Below are positions 57,687 to 64,000 of a stretch of DNA of 64,000 nucleotides, one piece after another. Positions within the stretch are counted from its first letter, which is position 1; each line of letters starts with the position of its first letter. The stretch is from Paeniglutamicibacter psychrophenolicus. GTDB taxonomy: Bacteria > Actinomycetota > Actinomycetes > Actinomycetales > Micrococcaceae. The notes under the pieces were generated by a model. It saw only the letters and a list, made by a program, of their open reading frames with translations. It was not told the DNA's origin and made no database searches. The translations under genes and the position numbers were made by a program. The stretch spans positions 62,001-126,000 of the forward strand of contig NZ_JAUSSH010000011.1 in NCBI RefSeq assembly GCF_030812255.1, in the 5' to 3' direction.

Positions 57687-59375
57687 ATGGAGAACATTGC
57701 CGCGCACCCCTGGACCAAGCACTACCAGCCGGGCGTCCCGGCCGAGATCGAGCTGCCCACCGAATCGCTGAGCGCCATGTTCGAGCGCTCAGTCGCCGAA
57801 GCGGGCGACAGCCCGGCCACCGAGTTCTTTGGCCGGCGCACCAGCTACCGGGAGCTCGGTGAGCAGGTGGAACGCGCCGCCGAGGGCCTGCGCCTGCTCG
57901 GGGTCCGCGCCGGGGACCGGGTCGCGCTGATCCTGCCCAACTGCCCGCAGCACGTCATCGCGTTCTACGCGGTGCTGCGCCTGGGCGCGGTCGTCGTTGA
58001 GCACAACCCGCTGTACACCTCCCGCGAGCTGCGCCACCAATTCGAGGACCACCAGGCCCGCATCGTCATCGCCTGGGACAAGTCCGCCGATTCCGTGCGC
58101 CAGTTCCCGAAGGACATGCGCATCGACACCGTCATCTCGGTCAACCTGCTCGAGGCGTTTCCCGCAGTGAAGCGCCTGGCACTGAACCTGCCACTGAAGA
58201 AACTGCGCGCCTCCAAGGCCGCATTGACCGCGGCGGCACCGGGGACCATGCCCTTCAAGGACCTGCTCAAGGCCGAGCGGCTCGATGCCGCCCACCCGCG
58301 CCCGGCCGTGGAGGACCTGGCGGTCATCCAGTACACCTCCGGAACCACGGGCAGCCCCAAGGGCGCCATGCTCACCCACTTCAACCTGTATGCCAACGCG
58401 CTGCAGGGCGAGGCCTGGATGGCCGGGGCCCGGGAACGCAAGGAGATCCTCTACGCGATCCTGCCGATGTTCCACGCCTTCGGCATGACCCTCTACCTGA
58501 CCTTCGGCGTGAAGAAGCAGGGCCTGCTGGTGCTCTTCCCGAAGTTCGATCCCGACCTGGTGCTTGAGGCGATGAAGAAGTCCCCGGCGACGGTCTACTG
58601 CGCCGTCCCGCCGATCTACGAGCGCACCGCCATGGCGGCGAAGGAGAAGGGCGTCTCGCTGCGCTCGGCCAAGTACTGCATCTCCGGGGCCATGAACCTG
58701 CCCGATTCCGTGGTCGAGCTCTGGGAGTCGGTTTCCGGCGGGCTGCTGGTGGAAGGCTACGGCATGACCGAATCCTCCCCGGTGGCCCTGGGCAACCCGT
58801 TCCACCCCACGCGGCGCACCGGCACCATCGGGGTGCCGTTCCCCTCCACCTTGATGAAGGTCGTGGACCTGGACGACCCGGCGCTCGAGGTGGCCCAGGG
58901 GGAACCGGGTGAGCTGCTGCTCAAGGGCCCGCAGGTGTTCGCCGGCTACTGGAACAATCCCGAGGAAACCGCCAAGACGCTCACCGCGGACGGTTGGCTG
59001 CGCACCGGGGACGTGGTGACGGTCGACGCCGACGGGTTCGCCACGATCGTGGACCGGGCCAAGGAACTGATCATCACCGGGGGCTTCAATGTCTCGCCCA
59101 CCGAGGTCGAATCCGTGCTGCGCGCCCACCCGGACGTGAAGGATGCCGCGGTGTTCGGCAAGCCGTTGGAGCGCGGCGGGGAAATGGTGGTGGCAGCGGT
59201 GGAGCTGGATCCCGGCACGGAGCTGGACGAGGAGGCGTTGCGGGAGCACTGCCGCACCCAGCTTGCCGGCTACAAGGTGCCCAAGCGGGTCGTGGCCATC
59301 GAGGATCTGCCCCGTTCGATGCTCGGCAAGATCCTGCGCAAGCAGGTCCGGGAGCAGGTCAACCCGGACTTGTAA
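57687..59375 (+). CDS. fadD: Long-chain acyl-CoA ligase (AMP-forming)
   Basis: 562-residue ANL-superfamily ligase activating fatty acids to acyl-CoA. P-loop YTSGTTGSPKGAMLTHFNL near residue 217, then GYGMTESSP, and the C-terminal GWLRTGDVVTVD, DRAKELIITGGFNVSPTEVE and the catalytic lysine region PRSMLGKILRKQ. Length and motifs are normal for FadD. ATG at 57687 with a modest ribosome-binding site. The exact chain-length preference cannot be read from sequence. Confidence 0.92.
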   Translation: MENIAAHPWTKHYQPGVPAEIELPTESLSAMFERSVAEAGDSPATEFFGRRTSYRELGEQVERAAEGLRLLGVRAGDRVALILPNCPQHVIAFYAVLRLGAVVVEHNPLYTSRELRHQFEDHQARIVIAWDKSADSVRQFPKDMRIDTVISVNLLEAFPAVKRLALNLPLKKLRASKAALTAAAPGTMPFKDLLKAERLDAAHPRPAVEDLAVIQYTSGTTGSPKGAMLTHFNLYANALQGEAWMAGARERKEILYAILPMFHAFGMTLYLTFGVKKQGLLVLFPKFDPDLVLEAMKKSPATVYCAVPPIYERTAMAAKEKGVSLRSAKYCISGAMNLPDSVVELWESVSGGLLVEGYGMTESSPVALGNPFHPTRRTGTIGVPFPSTLMKVVDLDDPALEVAQGEPGELLLKGPQVFAGYWNNPEETAKTLTADGWLRTGDVVTVDADGFATIVDRAKELIITGGFNVSPTEVESVLRAHPDVKDAAVFGKPLERGGEMVVAAVELDPGTELDEEALREHCRTQLAGYKVPKRVVAIEDLPRSMLGKILRKQVREQVNPDL

Positions 59376-59490
59376 CCCGCAGCCACAGCCCGGCACCAAG
59401 GTGCTGGTGGCCTATCTGACCATGTCAGGGACTTGTCCCTGGCGTCCTGCCTGTGCGATCTTGGAAGTATTCCCCCACGAGACGGGGAAT

Positions 59491-59532
59491 CCGGACGATG
59501 GGTGCCGTACCCGGCGTGCGACAAGACGGCCT
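59491..59532 (+). promoter_or_regulatory. Guanidine-III riboswitch (ykkC-III)
   Basis: CCGGACGATGGGTGCCGTAC followed by CCGGCGTGCGACAAGACGGC. This agrees closely with the known guanidine-III core (CCGGACGA..GCGCCGUACCCGG..ACAAGACGG). It sits just upstream of the ribosome-binding site GAGGGG of an SMR exporter gene, the classical arrangement. Guanidinium binding would free the ribosome-binding site. Confidence 0.9.
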
Positions 59533-59546
59533 GCGAGGGGTATGTC

Positions 59547-59864
59547 ATGTCGTGGTTGATTCTTGTTGTCTCCGGTGTCCTTGAAGCCGTCTGGGCGACG
59601 GCGTTGGGCAAGTCGGAGGGCTTCACGAAAATGGCCCCGTCCGTGGTGTTCGTGGCGGGGCTGGCCTTGAGCATGGCCGGGCTGGCGTATGCGATGAAGG
59701 AACTGCCGCTGGGCACCGCCTATGCGGTGTGGGTCGGAATCGGTGCGACGCTGACAGTCGTCTACGCAATGATCACCGGTGCTGAAACTGTCTCCGTCCT
59801 TAAGGTGCTCTTCCTGCTGATGATCATTTGCGGTGTCGTGGGCATCAAGTCGCTCCACGCCTGA
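59547..59864 (+). CDS. SMR-family guanidinium exporter (Gdx/SugE type)
   Basis: 105 residues with four membrane segments, the full SMR length. It begins MSWLILVVSGVLEAVWATAL, with the essential glutamate (residue 13), followed by GKSEGFTKMAPSVVF, the Gdx-type signature, and ELPLGTAYAVWVGIGA. Gdx proteins swap guanidinium for protons as antiparallel dimers. The upstream guanidine-III riboswitch supports this over a multidrug (Qac) role. ATG 59547, six bases after GAGGGG. A hairpin 36 bp downstream ends the unit. Confidence 0.93.
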   Translation: MSWLILVVSGVLEAVWATALGKSEGFTKMAPSVVFVAGLALSMAGLAYAMKELPLGTAYAVWVGIGATLTVVYAMITGAETVSVLKVLFLLMIICGVVGIKSLHA

Positions 59865-59899
59865 CGGTGAAATCGTGGCACACCCCCACGAAGGATGAT

Positions 59900-59935
59900 C
59901 GGACCCCAGGGCGCCCCATGTTCGCCGGGGGTCCG
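59900..59935 (+). terminator. Terminator after the SMR gene
   Basis: CGGACCCC / GGGGTCCG with an inner GGCG/CGCC and small bulge, followed by TTCTGAG. It ends the riboswitch-SMR transcript. Confidence 0.6.
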
Positions 59936-60015
59936 TTCTGAGTCCCACCCCTTGATTAAGCCCCGGGTTCATCGAATACTTGGGAAGGTCGTGACGTTTT
60001 CTTGGGGGAGAAGCT

Positions 60016-60513
60016 TTGGATCACTATGAGTTCTTGGGGGTGGGGCGCTCCGCATCGCCCAATCAGATCAACGCGGCCGCAAGGTTGGCGATCTGGCGCA
60101 ATCGAAGCGACGCCCGACTGACCGAACGGATCATGGGCGCCTGGTACATCGTGGGGGACCCGGACAGGCGCTTCGATTACGACTTCTGGTTGCTGACCAA
60201 CCCGTCGTCCGTGGGGTCGTATCCGCCGGTCGACCCGGATGCTGCCACCCACGACGTCCCCGAACCCGAGGCGCCGCCTGAGGTACCTGAGGCAGCCACG
60301 GCTGCACCGCCGCGCCGGGTGACGGGCCTGTTGCCGCCCGAACGGGTGGAGGGCAATCCGGCCCGGCAGCTGCGCGAGGCAGCACCCGGTCTGCCAGCCC
60401 AGCATGCGCCCACAGGCTACGGGCCGGTCCCGCCGGGTGACGCACCGGCCGCCGCAGTGCCGCGATTCGACCCGGAACGGCTGTCCTGGTGGGAAGAATC
60501 CCTGGTCGGCTAG
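60016..60513 (+). CDS. J-domain-like protein lacking the HPD motif
   Basis: 165 residues from a TTG start with GGGGGAG five bases upstream. The first 60 residues resemble a J domain (DHYEFLGVGRSASPNQINAA, ending GDPDRRFDYDFWL), but the HPD tripeptide needed to stimulate DnaK is absent. The rest is Pro/Ala-rich and probably disordered, ending FDPERLSWWEESLVG. It is paired with the NERD-domain gene 24 bp downstream. Role unknown; it may be an adaptor rather than a co-chaperone. Confidence 0.65.
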   Translation: MDHYEFLGVGRSASPNQINAAARLAIWRNRSDARLTERIMGAWYIVGDPDRRFDYDFWLLTNPSSVGSYPPVDPDAATHDVPEPEAPPEVPEAATAAPPRRVTGLLPPERVEGNPARQLREAAPGLPAQHAPTGYGPVPPGDAPAAAVPRFDPERLSWWEESLVG

Positions 60514-60537
60514 GAAAGGATCGGGACGGGCCACAAC

Positions 60538-61662
60538 TTGCTGCGTGTGCTGGTGGTCCTGGGGCTCATGGCCGGGGTGCTGGGATCGATGCTCGTGCTG
60601 GTTGCTGCCCCGGCTCCCATCGCGTTGGTGCCCATCGGGCTGTGCGCGGCTGGCTTGGTGCTGGTCAGTCGTTTCTGGCCATACGCAGCGACGCGGCGGG
60701 CGGTGGACCAACGGGTGTTTGGCGTGGGCGGCGGGGCGCTGTCCAACGGCTGGAGCCGGTTCAGGAAGGAAAACATCGCCAAGGGCGTGATCGGGGAGCG
60801 CCGCACCGCGCTGGCGCTTGAATCGCTGTTGCGCATCCCGGGAACCCGGGTCTTCCACGGTCTCCGCTTTCCGGGCAGCCGCGTCGCCGACATCGACCAT
60901 GCGGTGGTCAACGGGGACCGGGTGCTCTTCATCGATTCAAAGTTCTGGAAGCTGGGGGAATACCGGTGGCTGGATGCCAACAAGCTCGGATACGTCCGTG
61001 GACGGCGCGTCGACCGGCGGGATATCCACATGGACCATGTGCAGCGGCATCCGCTGACGTCCAGGGCCGCGGCCGAGGTCGGTTGCCACGTGCTGATCCA
61101 CCCCAATGACAAGGGCGCGATAACGTTCACCGCCGGGACGCATATTTCCCCGACGGGGATACCGGCAACCGGAATCCAGGACGGGATCGAGATGATTGGA
61201 CGCTGGCTGATGCAGGGGCAAAAATGCGGGTTGGTCGACCGCTACGTGATGGCCCGGATGATCGCGCTGCTGAAGTGGTGGTTAAAGCGGTCCGGGGTGG
61301 GCGCCGCAGTGCGGCATCCACCCCGGACTTGGCGGTTATTCGGCCGCGGCGTGCGTCAGGACCTGGACCTGGTCGGCAAAGCTGACGGACAGTGCCGACT
61401 CCCCGCCGGTGACGGTGGTGTCCTGGCTGCCCTCGACGTACGCCCACGGTCCGGCGGGGCACGAGCCCAGCTTCGGACCGTCGGACTCGGTCACGGAACC
61501 CGAACCCTCCGCCAAACCGGTGAGCAGGAATCCGGTGACCTTGTCCTGCGGGTTGGTGCGGGCCTCGTAGAGCAACTCTCCGGTGGTGTCGGCCAGGACG
61601 ACATGTTCGCGGTCCTGGAATTTCCCGTTCTTCGAGTTGAAGCACGACCAGGTCGTGGTTGA
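60538..61662 (+). CDS. NERD-domain membrane protein with an over-long 3' end
   Basis: Open from a TTG at 60538 (start uncertain; ATG 60568 possible) for 374 codons. Two membrane segments at residues 3-48 precede a NERD nuclease-related domain at about 78-200: KGVIGERRTALALESLLRIP, VADIDHAVVNGDRVLFIDSK and W. The recognisable protein ends near residue 255 (LLKWWLKRSG). Beyond that the frame runs through a terminator hairpin (61290-61328) and antisense into the next gene, with no sensible protein. A lost stop or frameshift near 61270 is likely. Confidence 0.7.
   Translation: MLRVLVVLGLMAGVLGSMLVLVAAPAPIALVPIGLCAAGLVLVSRFWPYAATRRAVDQRVFGVGGGALSNGWSRFRKENIAKGVIGERRTALALESLLRIPGTRVFHGLRFPGSRVADIDHAVVNGDRVLFIDSKFWKLGEYRWLDANKLGYVRGRRVDRRDIHMDHVQRHPLTSRAAAEVGCHVLIHPNDKGAITFTAGTHISPTGIPATGIQDGIEMIGRWLMQGQKCGLVDRYVMARMIALLKWWLKRSGVGAAVRHPPRTWRLFGRGVRQDLDLVGKADGQCRLPAGDGGVLAALDVRPRSGGARAQLRTVGLGHGTRTLRQTGEQESGDLVLRVGAGLVEQLSGGVGQDDMFAVLEFPVLRVEARPGRG
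61290..61328. terminator. Bidirectional terminator hairpin between NERD and secreted-protein genes
   Basis: GTCCGGGGTGG (61290-61300) pairs with CCACCCCGGAC (61318-61328), with an inner GCCGC/GCGGC. It lies eight bases after the stop of the minus-strand gene and inside the extended NERD frame. Confidence 0.75.
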
Positions 61663-61875
61663 CGTCGTTTGCGCGGTTAAGGCGAAGGACACGCCCTCGT
61701 GGTTGGCCTGCAGGTCGTGGTCGTTCCAGCCGAACGCATCCTGCACGTCGCCCTTGCCGACGAATCCGATGCCGGTGGACGGATCCACCGTCCAATCGGC
61801 CGACGCCGGTGCGGCAACAAACAATGCCGCTGCAGCGAATCCGGACATGGCAAATAGAGCCATGGATTTCTTCAT
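61336..61875 (-). CDS. Secreted protein, unknown
   Basis: 179 residues from ATG 61873-61875, preceded by GGGGGAAACC. A clear Sec signal peptide: MKKSMALFAMSGFAAAALFV ending PASA, with cleavage before DWTVD. The mature ~150 residues (STGIGFVGKGDVQDAFGWND to QVQVLTHAAAE) have two cysteines (WSCFNS, GSCPAG) that may form a disulfide. The GFVGKGDVQ..FGWND pattern recurs in actinobacterial secreted hypotheticals. Function unknown. Confidence 0.8.
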   Translation of the reverse strand: MKKSMALFAMSGFAAAALFVAAPASADWTVDPSTGIGFVGKGDVQDAFGWNDHDLQANHEGVSFALTAQTTSTTTWSCFNSKNGKFQDREHVVLADTTGELLYEARTNPQDKVTGFLLTGLAEGSGSVTESDGPKLGSCPAGPWAYVEGSQDTTVTGGESALSVSFADQVQVLTHAAAE

Positions 61876-62106
61876 GGTTTCCCCCAAGATTAAGTTGTTT
61901 CCCCAGTAACACGACCAAAAATGACCGCTGACGTGGACACTAGCAGATAGGCATGCGCCCTGTAAATGGCACGGGCAATCCGCGGGGAAATCGTCCGGTT
62001 TGGGTCCTTCGCCGGTGCAGACAGTGGTCCGGATCGCGGCTAGGCTGGGCCGCAAACACCGGAAATCCGACGCACGGCGCGCCGCACGAGTAGCAGGAGA
62101 ACGGCC

Positions 62107-62517
62107 ATGGCCTACACGCACAGCATCACCGTTTCGCTGGAGTGGGAGGAAGCAGTGGCCCGCACCAAGGAGGCCTTGGGACGCCAGGGCTTCGGGGTGC
62201 TCACAGAGATTGACATGCGAGCCAACCTGGCAGCGGAGATCAGTCCGGAATCGGCCAACCGAATCGGCGACTACCTGATACTGGGTGCCTTCAACCCGCA
62301 CCTGGCCAATCGAGGGCTGCTCACCGAACCCAAAATCGGGGCGTTGCTGCCGTACAACGTGGTGGTTCGCCGGGCCGTGGACGCGACCGAAACAACGATA
62401 GAAACCATCGACGCGCAGGTCTTGGCGCGAGTCAGCGGAAACCCGGCAATACGGGAGGTCGCCTCCGATGCAGACACCCGGTTGAAGGCGGCGCTGGACC
62501 ACTTGCGCGACGCCTGA
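62107..62517 (+). CDS. DUF302-family protein
   Basis: 136 residues from ATG 62107 with AGGAGAAC upstream. The DUF302 fold is visible: HSITVSLEWEEAVARTKEAL, GRQGFGVLTEIDMRANL, YLILGAFNPHLANRGLLTEP and IGALLPYNVVVRR. DUF302 proteins are small ones of unclear role, sometimes linked to redox or metal stress. The conserved cysteine of some members is not present (GAFNPHLA). Single gene. Confidence 0.9.
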   Translation: MAYTHSITVSLEWEEAVARTKEALGRQGFGVLTEIDMRANLAAEISPESANRIGDYLILGAFNPHLANRGLLTEPKIGALLPYNVVVRRAVDATETTIETIDAQVLARVSGNPAIREVASDADTRLKAALDHLRDA

Positions 62518-62613
62518 AGGGGTGCATTTGCGCCAGTGGGTGCGCACCACCACCATTGAATGCGTGTCACGCGGGGCCTAACCTGTAGGTGTCTCGCGAG
62601 AGGGGAGTACACC

Positions 62614-63276
62614 ATGAAGCGCTCGTTGGCCGTGGTTGCGGTCTTGGCATTGGTGCCGTTGGGCGCCGGCCCGGCGGCCGCCGCACCGAACATCTACCAT
62701 GTGATTTCCTCCACGCATGGGGGTGCGTATGTGGCCGTGGAGGACGGCTGCGAACTGACGGAGGTGTTTCTTTCCTCGAGCGTGGGCATGTTTGCGGCGC
62801 AGCCGGGGCCGGTCAACAAGCAGGGGCTGACCGACGTCGGCGTGCGCATCACCGATACCTGTGGCCCGGTGTCGGCGGCAGCCGGTGGCGGCGGGGTCGT
62901 CATGTTCGAAGCCAGGAACATGGCGAAGCTGGTGGCGGACCCGAGGCTGCGCAACGCCTCGGTGTCAACCACCATGGAGGGCACGGACGCCGACGGCAAT
63001 CCGGTCACCATGGAACTGGACGCTGCCTGGATCGGGACCGGCGAGCTGGAGCACACCGTCATCAGCAACCCGGACCACTTCCCGGAGGGCAACGTCGTGG
63101 CGGTCGACAACAACCTGCGCCGCGATGCGGTCGCGGACATCAGCGTCAAGGTCGCTGGACGCTCGGTGTCGGGGACAGATCCGGCCGCCAGCCTGGAACT
63201 GGTCAAGGCGAATTGCGTGGAGGTGGCCCGGCCGGGCGTCGAGGGCTTCTTCCCCTGCTTCGGCTTCCCCGGCTGA
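62614..63276 (+). CDS. Secreted protein, unknown
   Basis: 220 residues from ATG 62614 with GAGAGGGGAG upstream. Sec signal peptide MKRSLAVVAVLALVPLGAGP ending AAAA before PNIYHV. The mature part has paired cysteines (DGCELTEV, DTCGPVS, KANCVEV, FPCFGF) and is probably beta-rich. No family recognised. It is convergent with the metalloprotease gene, 16 bp away. Confidence 0.8.
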   Translation: MKRSLAVVAVLALVPLGAGPAAAAPNIYHVISSTHGGAYVAVEDGCELTEVFLSSSVGMFAAQPGPVNKQGLTDVGVRITDTCGPVSAAAGGGGVVMFEARNMAKLVADPRLRNASVSTTMEGTDADGNPVTMELDAAWIGTGELEHTVISNPDHFPEGNVVAVDNNLRRDAVADISVKVAGRSVSGTDPAASLELVKANCVEVARPGVEGFFPCFGFPG

Positions 63277-63292
63277 CCGCGTTGTCCGGTGG

Positions 63293-64000
63293 CTAGAGCT
63301 GCGGCACGCAGGCGCCGGTGCCCAGCAGGGCAAGGCCTGCCCGATCCCCGTCCGCCAGCGTCGTCAGGTTGTTTCCGTCGCCGTACATCAGCTGGGCGGG
63401 GTCATCGACATGGTCGAGCCCCAGCACGTGCCCAAGCTCGTGGATGACGACCGCGCGAATGAGTTCGGGACCTCCGGGGTAGGCCAGGATCGGGACCAGC
63501 CCCGGCGCATCCAGCATCACCTGGCCGGCCACGTAGACGAAGGGATGCCCCGGGACATGGGCGTAGTCGCTGCCGCCCAGGCCACCCACGTCGCCTGCCA
63601 GGCCCGGGGTTTCCCCTGGATCCGACCAGGTCAGCAGCACCGGCGCCCAGCGTTTGCCGTAGCGCTCGGGTTGGTAGGTGTCCCGTTCCTTGCTTGGACC
63701 CTCTGCCGTGGGGCCGTCGTAGACGAAGCGCAGGCCGCTGGCGGAGGAGATCTCGGCGACGGCCTGGTGGATCAGGGCCTCGCCGCCGGCCGGGGAGTTG
63801 TCCGGACGGATCACGTAGTGGATGGGGCGGCAGGGGTCGTAGGCGACGAAGTCCTGGGCGGGGTCGGGGGACTCCTGCAGGCGGAACGATCCGGAACCGG
63901 TGCCCGCCGGTGGCCTGCCCAGGGGCTCCGGGGCCGCCTCGACCCCGCGCGGCGGAACGTTGGAGCCGGGAACCAGCGGGGTGATCGCCGGCATGATATG
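63293..64000 (-). CDS. Matrixin-type zinc metalloprotease, partial
   Basis: The last 236 codons of a protein whose start is beyond position 64000; the frame is open at the edge, so the ATG at 63992-63994 is probably internal. The zinc site is VIHELGHVLGLDHVDD, the metzincin motif HExGHxLGLxH, with a possible Met-turn at QLMYGDGN. Upstream, DPCRPIHYVIRPDNSPAGGE and ALIHQAVAEISSASGLRFVY fit the peptidase M10 fold. A signal or membrane anchor probably precedes it. Likely a secreted or surface protease. Confidence 0.88.
   Translation of the reverse strand, partial: HIMPAITPLVPGSNVPPRGVEAAPEPLGRPPAGTGSGSFRLQESPDPAQDFVAYDPCRPIHYVIRPDNSPAGGEALIHQAVAEISSASGLRFVYDGPTAEGPSKERDTYQPERYGKRWAPVLLTWSDPGETPGLAGDVGGLGGSDYAHVPGHPFVYVAGQVMLDAPGLVPILAYPGGPELIRAVVIHELGHVLGLDHVDDPAQLMYGDGNNLTTLADGDRAGLALLGTGACVPQL

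Noticed and set aside
57789-59399. 536-codon open frame antisense to the acyl-CoA ligase
   Set aside because: Shadow frame; the plus-strand protein is complete with all ANL motifs.

Overview
This window carries a chromosomal replication origin region and its flanks from a high-GC actinobacterium. Gene content and order point to the Micrococcaceae (Arthrobacter sensu lato, for example Arthrobacter or Paeniglutamicibacter). The basis is the order gyrA-gyrB-dciA-recF-dnaN-[oriC]-dnaA | rpmH-rnpA-yidD-yidC-khpB-rsmG-parA-parB, followed by trxA-trxB-pseudokinase-murJ-nudix | cca. This matches the mycobacterial origin neighbourhood. GTG and TTG starts are frequent, an actinobacterial-type inositol phosphate synthase is present, and a nonulosonic-acid cell-surface cluster is present. 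The genus is an inference, not proven.

Layout. 1-8.1 kb, minus strand: replication and topology genes, with a DnaA-box cluster between dnaA and dnaN and a second set of near-consensus boxes between dnaA and rpmH. 8.6-14.4 kb, plus strand: ribosomal protein L34, RNase P protein, membrane insertion factors, RNA-binding protein, 16S methyltransferase, ParA and ParB. 14.4-24.1 kb: an unusual tract of about 9.7 kb with almost no intact genes. It holds five further parS or near-parS sites (seven in the window), one intact recently inserted ISAs1-type element, two diverged copies of a roughly 590-bp IS21-like remnant, and a YCII-family gene killed by a stop codon. 24.1-29.6 kb, minus strand: thioredoxin system, a MurJ flippase whose mycobacterial pseudokinase and carbohydrate-binding parts are a separate gene, and a Nudix hydrolase. 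29.8-31.2 kb: CCA-adding enzyme. 31.4-31.9 kb: three tandem small ORFs with good ribosome-binding sites and conspicuous hairpins. 32-36.6 kb: HAD phosphatase, a small hypothetical gene, formate-tetrahydrofolate ligase, inositol-3-phosphate synthase.

36.7-43.6 kb, minus strand: a six-gene nonulosonic-acid (sialic acid/Kdn-like) polymer cluster. It has a CMP-sugar synthetase fused to a KdsC-like phosphatase, a NeuB-type synthase lacking the usual C-terminal SAF domain, a family 2 glycosyltransferase, a polysialyltransferase-like protein and two more glycosyltransferase-like proteins, with overlapping ends that imply one transcript. 43.8-47.6 kb: GNAT, OhrR-like regulator, a small hypothetical gene, then a SipW signal peptidase operon with three exported substrates behind a structured leader. 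47.6-50.0 kb: short UvrA paralogue. 50.1-55.3 kb: thiamine genes, with thiE divergent from a TPP-riboswitch-controlled thiO-thiS-thiG unit, followed by a pterin dehydratase/VOC fusion and a MoeB/ThiF-rhodanese protein.

55.3-64 kb: a stand-alone GyrA-like helical fragment, zinc alcohol dehydrogenase, panD, an acyl-CoA ligase, a guanidine-III riboswitch with its SMR exporter, a J-like/NERD gene pair, two secreted proteins, a DUF302 protein, and a matrixin-type metalloprotease running off the end. No tRNA, rRNA or CRISPR array was recognised. All calls come from reading the sequence; no database search was run.
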